A stretch of DNA of 20,093 nucleotides. Origin: a virus. Below, piece by piece: positions 4,879 through 12,654 of the stretch. The stretch covers positions 1 to 20,093 of the IMG/VR virus record IMGVR_UViG_3300034120_000452, one strand, 5' to 3'. Under the pieces are notes generated by a model that searched no databases, was not told where the DNA came from, and was given only the letters and a program-made list of their open reading frames with translations. Position numbers and translations under genes: made by a program. The stretch's first letter is position 1. Every line of letters starts with the position of its first letter.

Positions 4879-5106
4879 CTACTTGTTGGGTTCGCCCTTT
4901 GATTTATCCAACGCCATCCAACCTACTGAAAGAAGCGTGATTACCGAGCCAATAATTTCGGTGAGGGTTGCGGTGTCAAGGATACCTTTGGCGACAAGTG
5001 TACCGCCGATAAAGGTGAGCAGGTGGCGAAGCAGAGCGATGACGGCTGATTTCATAAGTGGAAGTTTGGGTTGGTCGGGGTTGGCGTTACGGCGAAATAG
5101 GCGCAT
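4879..5106 (-). CDS. Holin
   Basis: 75 residues. Two membrane spans: about 18-40 (KSAVIALLRHLLTFIGGTLV) and 46-66 (LTEIIGSVITLLSVGWMAL), a short loop (AKGILDTAT) and a charged C-terminus (DKSKGEPNK). The 'lRH.Lt..Gg.l..kGild......iGs...l...gW....K' pattern is that of Pam3-gp28-type holins of Gram-negative phages. It makes the inner-membrane lesion that lets the amidase reach the wall. Gene order holin, then coiled-coil protein, supports a lysis cassette. Confidence 0.75.
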   Translation of the reverse strand: MRLFRRNANPDQPKLPLMKSAVIALLRHLLTFIGGTLVAKGILDTATLTEIIGSVITLLSVGWMALDKSKGEPNK

Positions 5107-5120
5107 AAGGGGAAATGTTT

Positions 5121-5420
5121 TTATTTGGAAGGTGTTGCAAATTCTTTGTGGTCAGCAGCGTATTGTTCTTCCCACCCGCTGAACGAATGCACTCCGCAAG
5201 GGGCGGGCCATACCACGAATGCGGCCAAGGCTTCGGGGCAGGTGTCGTGGAATAGTATGTCCACCGCAAATTCGGGGCGGGTCTTGATGCAGTTTCCTTC
5301 CCCATCGGTAGCGGCGCAGAGGTGTCCGAGCGGCACGGCGAAGTCCAGCGGTTGCAGTCCTTGCAATGCCTTGTCAGCGGTTGCTTGGTTGGGAAAGGCG
5401 AACTTGCGGAAGGTGGGCAT
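5121..5420 (-). CDS. Hypothetical protein downstream of the tail fibre
   Basis: 99 residues. It begins MPTFRKFAFPNQATADKALQ and has a conserved-looking centre (DILFHD..PEALAAFVVWPAPCGVHSFSGW) before EEQYAADHKEF. The 'W..P.GvH.F.G' motif occurs in small Bacteroidota phage proteins next to tail fibres and connectors; function unknown. It starts 1 nt after the fibre stop. Could be a fibre chaperone or minor virion protein, from position only. Confidence 0.7.
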   Translation of the reverse strand: MPTFRKFAFPNQATADKALQGLQPLDFAVPLGHLCAATDGEGNCIKTRPEFAVDILFHDTCPEALAAFVVWPAPCGVHSFSGWEEQYAADHKEFATPSK

Positions 5421-5421
5421 C

Positions 5422-6708
5422 TTAGGGGGTGGTCAACGACTGAAGTTCATCGTTGGTGAGGCGGGTCGTGTAGAGGGCCACGGCACGGATGCGGTCGTTG
5501 AGTTGAGTGCCTGCGCTTCCATCACCACGAATGCCAAGACCAAAAACTGCGGCAGATAGATTTGGAATTGCGATTGTTTTGGTATCTCGCAAAGTTCCGT
5601 TGACATACAAAACCGTTCCACTTGCTGCTGAATTATAGCCAACCGCAATTTTATATATTCCAGCCGTTAATCCCGACGCAAAGGCAGTAACGCTTGTTAT
5701 GCCCGATGCTGCGACAAATTCAATATTTGTGCTTGCTTCATTTATTTGTAAGGACAAAAGATTGCTACCGTCCACACGAAGGTTGACAATGCGTCTTGCC
5801 GCACTTGATGTAAAAGTCCTCACATCAACCTCCGCATAAATCGTCCCCTCCGTCTGCCCAATGGACCCGCTGACCGCTCCGCTCACGGATACCACATCTG
5901 CGCTTCGGCTTCCCGTTCCTGTGGTGGTGGGGATATAAGAAGTCGCCACCGAGCCTGTTTCAAGTTGTGCGCCCCATACATACGCAGTATTCCCGCTTGC
6001 GCTTTGAATTACTGCACTTGTCATGGTTCCATTGCTCGTATTAGCACGAATATTCCCAGCGGCCCCAAGGCCAAGAAGAACGGTCATTCTACAACGATAC
6101 CATCCATTCCCGTAGTTCTCAATGCCTTGTGACTGCAATGTGTAGCCCGCTCCAACAACTCCGCTAACCGCAAGAGCGCCCGTGTTAAGATTCCAAACAA
6201 CTGCGGACCCGCTTAAAACACCGCCATTCTCCATAGTCAAGCCAAAAAACCCACTCCCCGCTTTTGCGAATGCGGAATAAGAATAAGTTGTGCCTGAAAC
6301 AAATGTAAACGACTGATTAATTCTTGCGTTACCGCTTGTGGTAGCAGTCAAGAGGTCGGCATTGGTTGTTCCATCGGGAGCCGTAAACGCAGCCGTTGAG
6401 CCAGTTGTTACTGCAATATTTGAGGGAGCCCAAGTTGTCAAGAAGTTCTCACTCTGCAACGCCAAGTTCGTCGCCGCAGGCTCCACGAGCAACGCAGGAC
6501 ACCCCGTCACGCCGCCGCTGGTGTAGTAGTCCAAGCGGGGGATGCCCGACGCTACGGATGCAACCAAGCCAGCAGAATCAAACCGCCGTGCCTCGGTGTT
6601 GCGGGTAACGGTGAAGTCCCCTCGGTTGTCCGTGTTGGTTGGGATTTGCGAGTATAACCGCCCCGTTTTGAAACGGGCGGGGACAAGTAGAAGTGAAGGC
6701 GTGGGCAT
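5422..6708 (-). CDS. Tail fibre / receptor-binding protein with lectin-like domains
   Basis: 428 residues. The N-terminus (LLLVPARFKTGRLYSQIP) is a typical fibre start. Residues about 80-270 form a carbohydrate-binding-like beta sandwich: LLVEPAATNLALQSENF, then YGNGWYRCRMTV, then AYVWGAQLETGSVATSYIPT; this set of motifs recurs in phage tail fibres. Residues about 290-420 resemble a concanavalin/LamG-type sandwich (EGTIYAEVDVR ... YKIAVGYNSAASGTVLYVNG ... RIRAVALYTTRLTNDEL). It most likely binds host surface glycans. The central part (5581-6300) is lower in GC than its neighbours, consistent with domain exchange. Confidence 0.8.
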   Translation of the reverse strand: MPTPSLLLVPARFKTGRLYSQIPTNTDNRGDFTVTRNTEARRFDSAGLVASVASGIPRLDYYTSGGVTGCPALLVEPAATNLALQSENFLTTWAPSNIAVTTGSTAAFTAPDGTTNADLLTATTSGNARINQSFTFVSGTTYSYSAFAKAGSGFFGLTMENGGVLSGSAVVWNLNTGALAVSGVVGAGYTLQSQGIENYGNGWYRCRMTVLLGLGAAGNIRANTSNGTMTSAVIQSASGNTAYVWGAQLETGSVATSYIPTTTGTGSRSADVVSVSGAVSGSIGQTEGTIYAEVDVRTFTSSAARRIVNLRVDGSNLLSLQINEASTNIEFVAASGITSVTAFASGLTAGIYKIAVGYNSAASGTVLYVNGTLRDTKTIAIPNLSAAVFGLGIRGDGSAGTQLNDRIRAVALYTTRLTNDELQSLTTP

Positions 6709-6710
6709 TC

Positions 6711-6884
6711 TTAGAAGTTAAATAGAATAGCGAATCGGGCTTGCAGGCAACCGCTGACGGCGGCCTCTGCCGCTGCTGCCCCGTCGGTCGTAGCACGGGC
6801 GTTGAAGGCATCCCACGCAAGTTCTGCAGGGGTCTTGCCCATCACCATTGAACGGGGGTAGCCGTAGCCGTAGCCTATCAGCAT
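6711..6884 (-). CDS. Small phage protein (57 residues), linked to the fibre gene
   Basis: ATG at 6884, TAA at 6711-6713, 57 residues. It begins MLIGYGYGYPRSMV, continues KTPAELAWDAFNARATTDGA and an Ala-rich helix, and ends QARFAILFNF. It fits exactly between two genes (2 nt on each side), which supports it although it is very short. The C-terminal half has the 'a..w...v.adG......av..l' shape of short Bacteroidota phage proteins found in tail/fibre regions. The Tyr-Gly repeat at the start is unusual. Function unknown; likely a minor virion or fibre-associated protein. Confidence 0.65.
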   Translation of the reverse strand: MLIGYGYGYPRSMVMGKTPAELAWDAFNARATTDGAAAAEAAVSGCLQARFAILFNF

Positions 6885-6886
6885 GG

Positions 6887-7168
6887 TTAGAGGAAGGTGT
6901 AACCGATGACGCTACCTACGGAAACCGTTACCGCCGTAATCTTGCCGCCGTTGCGACCGCAAATCACGATGCCTGCGGAGATGGACTTGGTGGAAAAGTT
7001 GTAAGCGGTCAGCAGGTTCTCGCTGCCTGTACCCGTGAGGGTGGTCATCGTTGCGGCTGAATTGACGACAAGAAAGTCGTAGTTCTTACCCGTGGCGGCT
7101 GCACCTGAATCAATCAGTTCGCAAGTACCGCCCTGTCCGAGCATTTGTTGTAAGATTGGAGTTGGCAT
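6887..7168 (-). CDS. Small structural-type protein
   Basis: 93 residues. It starts MPTPILQQMLGQGGTCELID, then alternates short strands rich in Ala, Thr, Gly and Ser (KNYDFLVVNSAATMTTLTGTG, SAGIVICGRNGG, ITAVTVSVGSVIGY). The composition and predicted beta content fit a small decoration or tail-tip protein in the virion block; it is not recognised as a named family. The 25-nt gap upstream has an A-rich leader, with TACATTTA one base away from a -7 box. Confidence 0.65.
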   Translation of the reverse strand: MPTPILQQMLGQGGTCELIDSGAAATGKNYDFLVVNSAATMTTLTGTGSENLLTAYNFSTKSISAGIVICGRNGGKITAVTVSVGSVIGYTFL

Positions 7169-7193
7169 AATTCTGCTTTAGGGTAAATGTATC

Positions 7194-7697
7194 TTATGAA
7201 GGAATTTCACAAACGGAATGCGAGTACGGAAGTTGGAATGACATCGTAGCCACCCACCCCGCCGTGCGGTCATCTCGGCTCTCCACAAACCTCGTAAGGC
7301 TGACGCTGGTACTTAGGGTCCACTCTTGCGTCGGGTCGTTTGTGAGGCTTGAAATGAAGTCCTGAGCGATTTGCAGTTGGTCGCTCAAAACCTCGTCTTC
7401 GTTGTCCTGCCAACCCAGCGTCGGGCTGCCCGAAACCACTCCACCCATCGTGGCAATGGATTCCACTCGGTCAGAAAAATAGACCCCGACCACAAGAGCC
7501 AAACTCCCAAGGTCAGTACTCGCTGACTGAACATCCGCAAATACCAAAGGATAGACGATTCGCTCACGGCTTGGGGTTCGTAGGTTGATGGTGTTGTCCG
7601 TTCCGATGGCAAGCGGGTCGCCCGTTCCGAAGGAGTTTACTTGCGGGTGAGCATTTGCAAGCGCAAGGAGTGCTTGCTTGATTTTTATCCAAGACAT
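7194..7697 (-). CDS. Neck / tail-completion protein
   Basis: 167 residues. Pattern in order: an N-terminal helix (WIKIKQALLALANAHPQVN), ERIVYPLVFADVQSAS, LALVVGVYFSDRV, EVLSDQLQIAQDFISSL, WTLSTSVSLTRF, DDRTAGWVATMSFQLPYSHS, and a final VCEIPS. The 'YPl.....  d....e..sd...ia.D...........l..f....D.vaGw......py...C.iP' pattern is a conserved head-tail or tail-completion protein in Bacteroidota siphophages. It comes right after the other connector gene and probably closes the tail end or joins head and tail. Confidence 0.65.
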   Translation of the reverse strand: MSWIKIKQALLALANAHPQVNSFGTGDPLAIGTDNTINLRTPSRERIVYPLVFADVQSASTDLGSLALVVGVYFSDRVESIATMGGVVSGSPTLGWQDNEDEVLSDQLQIAQDFISSLTNDPTQEWTLSTSVSLTRFVESRDDRTAGWVATMSFQLPYSHSVCEIPS

Positions 7698-7739
7698 AGG
7701 CTTGTAGTTTCAAAATGTTTTTAGAGTGTGCGCCCATGT

Positions 7740-8315
7740 TCAGCAGTTGTTGCAGTAGGGGTCGTAGGGCCATGGCCTGTCAAGTCCAGCACCACGGCGG
7801 AGGGTCCGAGCATCCAAGGCCATCCCCGTGTTGTAATTGGTTCCGTTGGGGTAGATGGTGTCCAAGGCCGATGGCGGAGAGTTGAATAGCGGATAGTTGG
7901 CCTTCTGCTCCATCAAGTAGCGGGTGATGCGCTCGGAGTACCACTCGGCATCATTCTTCACTTTGTCGGTGAGGCGGGTGATTTCGTCCATGGACATTTG
8001 GGAACTTTCCTCGCTGGTTCTGCGGACCATTCCCTTGTTCATGTACTTGAACGCCAAGACCATGGGTAACTCGTAGTAGAGCCATTGCACCATAGCGGGT
8101 TGGATGTAGTCCTCCAATAGCGTAGTGTTGAGTGCCGTGGTCGTGCCGCTCACCACTTGCGTCACCATTTCCGAGTACAGGGCCGACCCAACGATGGGCT
8201 GAATCCGCATCTCCTGCACCTTCACGATGGTAGGCCGAATCTGCGTAAAGGAAACATTCTCGTTTATGACCGAGTTGTCCAGCAGGGTTTGTTCGCTTAT
8301 GAATAGTGCCTTCAT
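7740..8315 (-). CDS. Head-tail connector-like protein (DUF6712 type)
   Basis: 191 residues, mainly helical. Seen: KALFISEQTLLDNSVINENV, then IVKVQEMRIQPIVGSALYSE, then LLEDYIQPAMVQWLYYELPM, a long helix with EWYSERITRYLMEQKANYPLF, and a Pro/Tyr/Cys-rich C-terminus. This matches the DUF6712-type connector of Bacteroidota phages, with the same job as gp6-like adaptors: a ring between portal and tail. It overlaps the portal stop by ATGA, which supports assembly as a portal partner. The 42-nt gap after it (7698-7739) shows only an A-rich leader. Confidence 0.7.
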   Translation of the reverse strand: MKALFISEQTLLDNSVINENVSFTQIRPTIVKVQEMRIQPIVGSALYSEMVTQVVSGTTTALNTTLLEDYIQPAMVQWLYYELPMVLAFKYMNKGMVRRTSEESSQMSMDEITRLTDKVKNDAEWYSERITRYLMEQKANYPLFNSPPSALDTIYPNGTNYNTGMALDARTLRRGAGLDRPWPYDPYCNNC

Positions 8316-10588
8316 GCTTTTGAAATTTTGTTGCCCTTACGGATGACAAGTTGCTGCTCCCAAATGTGCCTGCATTGGGGGCGGTTCACTCCGCTGGCCG
8401 TGTGATACCAACCGCCACGGCGATTCCAAACGGAGTAGCCCATGATGTTGGAAATACCATTTATGTCGTCACGGGTGTAAACCTTGCCTTGGTCAGCGAG
8501 GTCCAGCATGACCTTGCAGAACTCACGGCTCGTGCTCTTGTCTTTGTTGCTGAACCCTGCGGCCCACGAATATTTGTACCTCACTTCAAGCACGGGTTCG
8601 GCCACTTCCTTGATGTTTTTGGGCAAGCCCTGCTCTGCGATTTGGTCCACCGCTCTTGCGATGGGGTAGCGGTCTTTGGTAATCAAGTACGCCACCCGCT
8701 TGGCGACCTTCGCTTTGCTGACCCCGAACTCCTTGGCCATTTCTTCCACCGATGCTTCACGGTTCTTCTTGCGGTACTTTTCAATTTTCTCGTCAAGTTC
8801 TTTTTCTTCCTCCCTAAGTTCAGCGAAGGCTTGACGCACCTGGTCGTCCAAGTCGGCATCAAACCGCATTGGCTTGGAGTGCATGACCACATAGTCGTCG
8901 GAACTGCTCCCAAACTTGCTTGCAACCACCTCCAAGACCTTAAATTCCTCGTCCCCCCATCCGTAATCCTCGGTGTCTTCTTCGCCCCACATAGGCTCGG
9001 AAAACGCCTGCTCTTGCACTCCGAGCAGGGTGTTCACTTCTTCGGGGGTCAACCCGAAACCAGCGGATAGCATCGTGCGGGCCATCTCCAGCGTGATTTT
9101 CTCCTGCGCATAGTGCCGAACGATACGCATGAGGTTTTGGTACTCACGGCCCGACAACTTCTTGATGTTGTCGTTGCCCATCATGGCGGGGGTTTGCGGT
9201 TGCTCGTCGGGTTGGGGATTGGGTCCAACCACATCCGAAGGCGTGCCAGCGGGGGTCATCAGCCCTTGGCCCTCTGCCTTCGCAGGAAGCGACACAAGCG
9301 CACGGATTTCATTGGGCGACATTGACTCCAGCACCTTGTTTGCAACGAGCGGAGAGAGGCTATTAATGGCCGTGATGACATCCTGCACGCTGCTCTCGGT
9401 CTTGACTTCAATGGCAGGCAGTCCCGCCTTCTCTCGGAGTTCGGTGGGTGTCATTGCTTGAATCATTGCGTTCTCGCTTAACTGCTCCGTGATGGGCTCC
9501 ACAGGAATCAGTTCCATCCCTTCCACGCCGTTGAACGAACCCAAGTAGTTCATCATCCGCTCCACCTTCCGCACTCGGTCGTTCACATAGGTCGCCTTGA
9601 ATAGTTCGTACGCCTCCACCAGTTCCTGCCGCCCTCCCAGTTGGCCTTCGGTCTTCACCCCGAATAGCATCGGGTTCACGACCCTGTGACTGATGAAGAT
9701 TTCCGACTGGATGGCTTTGTTCAAAATCTCGAACTGCTTATCCATGTCCGATGGCGTGAGCGGTTCAAGCGTCGGGGCTTTGCTGACATCATCATTAAAA
9801 GTCACAACGAATCGTCCAGCGTTATCCGTCCCGCTGAACTTGCGCTTGATTTGACGCTCAATGTCGCCCTGTTCTTCGGGGGTCGGGATGCCGTTATTGA
9901 AGTTGATTAAATACCCGCCCCAAAAGTTGTTCCGCAGGTTGTTGTTGTGAAAGTTCGCCACCTGCACATCGGCTTCAATCCACGCCAATCCTCCCATGTA
10001 TTCGGGGAGCGGATAGGACTTCACGCCTGCGGCATACACCCGATAGTAGAACAGTTGCTTGCCGATGCGGTTGTCTGCATCAAATGCGGGGATTTTCTCG
10101 ACATCCCCAATCTTGGGGTAGAGTTGGATCATTGCGTCGTCGTACCAATCGGCCACCTGGAACATCCGCTCGTCCTTGTCCACTCGGATTTTTTCAAAGG
10201 GGATGTGTTCCATTTTCGCAATGGTTCCCATCTTGTTCCAAGTTACCGCAACGGCAAACCCGTTGAATAGTTCAAGGTCCAGGACCAACTTCTCGGTGAT
10301 GTCGTTCAAGTCGTCATGCTCACTCAACCCGTCAAAGAACTTGGCGTAGCGGGCCTGCTGCTCCACGGTCATCTTTTCCCCAGGTTGCCAGCCACCGCCC
10401 ACGATGTAGTTCACCTTCCCGTTCACAATAGCGTTGTGCTTGCTGCTTCTTCGGTAGTTGTCCAGCAGATAGTAGGGGTACTCGTTGAAAGCCCCATAAG
10501 TGATGTACTTGCCCGCTTTGTTTTCAAGCATCACGGGGACCTTGTGCTCAATCCCAAGCCATTGGGTGAATGATTGTTTTATACTCAT
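8312..10588 (-). CDS. Portal protein with C-terminal HTH-like and MuF-like extension
   Basis: 758 residues. Residues 1-400 are a phage portal: YRRSSKHNAIVNGKVNYIVG (45-64), DLELFNGFAVAVTWNKMG (104-121), IPFEKIRVDK (129-138), QSEIFISHRVVNPMLFG (294-310) and GGRQELVEAYELFKA (318-332). It forms the dodecameric ring for DNA entry and exit. Residues 440-475 are a Pro/Gln-rich linker, 480-525 a helical segment, 535-610 very acidic then charged helices, 611-635 a helix-turn-helix-like stretch (ASVEEMAKEFGVSKAKVAKR). Residues 668-752 end in GVNRPQCRHIWEQQLV, similar to the C-terminal 'RC.H.W' motif of MuF-type head proteins. Portals of many phages are 400-550 residues, so this is a fusion. It overlaps both neighbours by ATGA. 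Confidence 0.85.
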   Translation of the reverse strand: MSIKQSFTQWLGIEHKVPVMLENKAGKYITYGAFNEYPYYLLDNYRRSSKHNAIVNGKVNYIVGGGWQPGEKMTVEQQARYAKFFDGLSEHDDLNDITEKLVLDLELFNGFAVAVTWNKMGTIAKMEHIPFEKIRVDKDERMFQVADWYDDAMIQLYPKIGDVEKIPAFDADNRIGKQLFYYRVYAAGVKSYPLPEYMGGLAWIEADVQVANFHNNNLRNNFWGGYLINFNNGIPTPEEQGDIERQIKRKFSGTDNAGRFVVTFNDDVSKAPTLEPLTPSDMDKQFEILNKAIQSEIFISHRVVNPMLFGVKTEGQLGGRQELVEAYELFKATYVNDRVRKVERMMNYLGSFNGVEGMELIPVEPITEQLSENAMIQAMTPTELREKAGLPAIEVKTESSVQDVITAINSLSPLVANKVLESMSPNEIRALVSLPAKAEGQGLMTPAGTPSDVVGPNPQPDEQPQTPAMMGNDNIKKLSGREYQNLMRIVRHYAQEKITLEMARTMLSAGFGLTPEEVNTLLGVQEQAFSEPMWGEEDTEDYGWGDEEFKVLEVVASKFGSSSDDYVVMHSKPMRFDADLDDQVRQAFAELREEEKELDEKIEKYRKKNREASVEEMAKEFGVSKAKVAKRVAYLITKDRYPIARAVDQIAEQGLPKNIKEVAEPVLEVRYKYSWAAGFSNKDKSTSREFCKVMLDLADQGKVYTRDDINGISNIMGYSVWNRRGGWYHTASGVNRPQCRHIWEQQLVIRKGNKISKA

Positions 10589-11139
10589 AGCGTGTGGACG
10601 GTGAAGTTGAGGGCCGAAATCGTGATAGCACCGCCATCGCTCACGGCGTTGATGTAGATGGTAAACTCGTCATTGACTGCACCTTGCAGAACGGCTTCAA
10701 TCGTGACCGCATGGCCGTTGTTGTGGCCCGTGGTGATGTCAGTCATGGACTGCGGAATGATGGTTCCGTTCTTGGCAATGTAGATGATTATTTGGTTGCC
10801 GTTGCCTTGCGAGAATACCATGCTTGCCGACACCCGCAAAGCAGCACTCGTCGTCCCTGTGTAGGTGATGGCGGTGGTAGTGCGGGTAAAGTTGTAGGTA
10901 GTCAGCAGTCCCGATTTCAGCGGGGTTGTTAACTTGACGGCCTGCCCTTGGGTCGGGGTAAAGTTCTTGGATTCGTCAAGGTACAGGTTCGCAACGCCCC
11001 GCTCTCGGTCCAAGGTGGCGCTATCGGCGAGGTCGTCGAATAGTCCACCCACACGGGCGGCGGTGTTCGCTCCTGCAGCGGTTTCGGATGTGATGGTGGC
11101 AGCAGATGCTACCAACTGACTGCGGGTTTGTACGCTCAT
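10585..11139 (-). CDS. Structural protein with C1q/TNF-like beta domain (head or tail fibre)
   Basis: 184 residues. The N-terminus (TRSQLVASAATITSETAAGA, then NTAARVGGLFDDLADSA) is a helical anchor found in Bacteroidota phage fibre proteins. Residues about 85-184 alternate strands (TTAITYTGTTSAALRVSA, NQIIIYIAKNGTIIP, VTIEAVLQGAVNDEFTIYIN, ITISALNFTVHTL) in the order of a C1q/TNF-type jelly roll, a fold that forms trimeric heads on phage spikes and head fibres. It lies between another beta-rich protein and the portal, overlapping both by ATGA. Head fibre or short tail spike are both possible. Confidence 0.6.
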   Translation of the reverse strand: MSVQTRSQLVASAATITSETAAGANTAARVGGLFDDLADSATLDRERGVANLYLDESKNFTPTQGQAVKLTTPLKSGLLTTYNFTRTTTAITYTGTTSAALRVSASMVFSQGNGNQIIIYIAKNGTIIPQSMTDITTGHNNGHAVTIEAVLQGAVNDEFTIYINAVSDGGAITISALNFTVHTL

Positions 11140-11534
11140 GCGAAAGATTGGTCAAAGGTGGAATCAAACACTCGCTCATCGGACGAGCCGAAGACGGTGT
11201 ACTGGATGGAATTGGCGAAGGTGTTGAAGGTCAGCAAAACTACCTGTACATACGCCAAGCCCGTTTCAACGACTGCAGTCGCTGCGCTAACCGTGGAAGA
11301 GGTATCGTAAACTTCATACTTATACGAGCCTGTTTCAAGCGACCCCACGGCAATCTGAAATTTGTCATAACGGTTCGTATAGTTGGAAAGGTTGGCCGAT
11401 TTCAGCAGGGTAAAGTCGGTCGTGGCGTTCTTGGCGATGTTGGTCAGCCGCAAGATGTAACGGTCCCCCGATGAGGCCCGCTGCGTCCAAGTGACGACGA
11501 TTGTGTTCGTGGTGTTGGGGGATAGGTAAATCAC
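11136..11534 (-). CDS. Beta-rich structural protein (Ig/fibronectin-like)
   Basis: 132 residues from GTG at 11534 (IYLSPNTTNTIVVTWTQRAS...). Strands with short loops: TIVVTWTQ, DRYILRLTNIA, KFQIAVGSLETGSYKYEVYD, ETGLAYVQV. The pattern 'W......g.YeyeVyD....v...G...V' is that of small Ig/fibronectin-like virion proteins. The frame can be extended to TTG 11630, but this would overlap the glycosyltransferase by 65 nt and put the start upstream of the promoter box at 11543-11550, so GTG 11534 is chosen. The stop overlaps the next start by ATGA. Probably a fibre-complex partner of the 10585-11139 protein. Confidence 0.65.
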   Translation of the reverse strand: MIYLSPNTTNTIVVTWTQRASSGDRYILRLTNIAKNATTDFTLLKSANLSNYTNRYDKFQIAVGSLETGSYKYEVYDTSSTVSAATAVVETGLAYVQVVLLTFNTFANSIQYTVFGSSDERVFDSTFDQSFA

Positions 11535-11542
11535 TCTATTCC

Positions 11543-11571
11543 CAAATGTAGGATGCGCCCGAATTTCACAA
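11543..11571 (-). promoter_or_regulatory. Promoter TTG-N18-TACATTTG
   Basis: The minus strand carries TTG (11571-11569), an 18-nt spacer and TACATTTG (11550-11543). Both elements and the spacing match the known Bacteroidota sigma-factor promoter (TTG, 17-23 nt, TAnnTTTG). It lies across the end of the glycosyltransferase gene and 8 nt before GTG 11534. It would start a separate transcript for the two fibre genes, the portal and later genes. Confidence 0.65.
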
Positions 11572-12642
11572 TTTGCGCCCGATGCTTCGGTAGAGTTCGG
11601 CCCTCCGTTCGGCGGTCTTGCTGATGTCAAACCGCTCCCTCACATCCTTGGACAACTGCACGGCCAAGGAGCGAGCGTAGTCGGGGTCGTTCACAAACTT
11701 GCGGACGGCCTTGTACCAAGCGTCCTTCTTGCCGTAGGGTATGAGCAACCCGTTGTGGCCGTGGACGATTATGTCCGTGTAGGGGATGGTTTCGGATGCG
11801 ATGATAGCCTTGCCCATCCATCCCGCTTCCACGACTTTCAGTTCGCTTTTAAGGCGGTTGAACTTGGTATCACGGAGGGGGGCAATCGTGGCGTTGATGA
11901 AGTTGTAGCCGCCCACATAGGAGTAGATGTCCGCCGCTTGGATGCGGCCGTAGTTCTTGTTCAGCCCCCTGCAGGATAGCATCCGCTCGTAATCGTCATA
12001 GACGGGGTTGCCGTCGTTCCACCCGCCAAGGTAGATTTTGTAACGGCCATCCAGCGACTTGTCGTGGGCCAGCAGGCTGAAGGAATGCTCCACCAAGGCG
12101 ATGTCCTCCTGATGCTGCGCCCCGCCAAACCATCCGATTTTGAACAGGTGCGGTTCGGGTTCAGCAGTCGTGTCGGGCAAGTACTGCTGATAGGCTTCGT
12201 AGGGTTCGTTGGGGAGGATGGTTACCTTCTTGTTGAGCAGGCGAATCTTTTGTGCGAGGTGTTCGGTCGTGGTGGTCACATGGTCAGCCAAGCGGATGTG
12301 TTCCCGTATCTGCTCGTCAAGTTTGGTGGACAAATAGTGTCGGTACATGATGTGTCCCGATTCCAGCACCCAATAGTCGTCAAGGTCCAAAATAACCTTC
12401 GCTCCAAACGCCGTGAGAGCCTCGTAGACCTTCCGAATTTGTTCCAGCGTACCTTGACACCAAAGACGATTGAAAAGCCACACATCGACCGTCTTTAGGT
12501 CTTCATCCTTGACATTGGCGATGTTGTCCACGCAGACATAGTCAAACTCCGTGTAGTTGTCGCCAAGATAGGCGTTTGGCATTTCCAGTCGGTAAAAAGA
12601 ACACCCCGTCGGGTGAGCGTTGTAAACGATGCAAATTCTCAT
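11566..12642 (-). CDS. Glycosyltransferase, GT-B fold (GT4-like)
   Basis: 358 residues from ATG 12642 (MRICIVYNAHPTGCSFYRLE). A GTG at 12669 would add 9 residues but lies upstream of the promoter box. N-terminal Rossmann half: acceptor side, with DVWLFNRLW and AKVILDLDDYWVLESG. C-terminal half: nucleotide-sugar side, with FKIGWFGGAQHQEDIALVE, then RLKSELKVVEAGWMGKAIIA, then YTDIIVHGHNGLLIPYG. The last two carry the conserved 'kSElKvvEag..g..vias ... G.nGlL' region of GT4-type enzymes. It would move a sugar from a nucleotide donor to a virion protein or a host glycan. It has its own promoter box and a terminator in front, inside a block of virion genes. Confidence 0.85.
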   Translation of the reverse strand: MRICIVYNAHPTGCSFYRLEMPNAYLGDNYTEFDYVCVDNIANVKDEDLKTVDVWLFNRLWCQGTLEQIRKVYEALTAFGAKVILDLDDYWVLESGHIMYRHYLSTKLDEQIREHIRLADHVTTTTEHLAQKIRLLNKKVTILPNEPYEAYQQYLPDTTAEPEPHLFKIGWFGGAQHQEDIALVEHSFSLLAHDKSLDGRYKIYLGGWNDGNPVYDDYERMLSCRGLNKNYGRIQAADIYSYVGGYNFINATIAPLRDTKFNRLKSELKVVEAGWMGKAIIASETIPYTDIIVHGHNGLLIPYGKKDAWYKAVRKFVNDPDYARSLAVQLSKDVRERFDISKTAERRAELYRSIGRKL

Positions 12643-12645
12643 GCC

Positions 12646-12653
12646 CAAAGGTA
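12646..12653 (-). promoter_or_regulatory. Glycosyltransferase promoter -7 box TACCTTTG
   Basis: TACCTTTG on the minus strand, just after the terminator T-run and 3 nt before ATG 12642. Transcription should start at or very near the ATG. No good -33 TTG, because the region upstream is the terminator stem. Confidence 0.5.
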
Positions 12654-12654
12654 C

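Noticed and set aside
5422-6708. Possible diversity-generating retroelement acting on the tail fibre
   Set aside because: No reverse transcriptase and no template/variable repeat pair with adenine-specific changes are seen in the window.
6578-6820. An 80-codon minus-strand frame between the fibre and small structural genes
   Set aside because: Its sequence is low-complexity (Pro, Arg, His) and it overlaps two better-packed frames at 6711-6884 and 5422-6708.
8351-9070. A 239-codon open frame on the plus strand inside the portal gene (and similar long plus-strand frames at 14872-15591 and 16833-17387)
   Set aside because: They are antisense shadows of well-recognised genes, with no promoter, leader or recognisable protein, and result from the codon bias of the coding strand.
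11535-11630. TTG start at 11630 for the Ig-like structural protein
   Set aside because: It would overlap the glycosyltransferase by 65 nt and lie upstream of the promoter that best explains transcription; GTG 11534 fits better.
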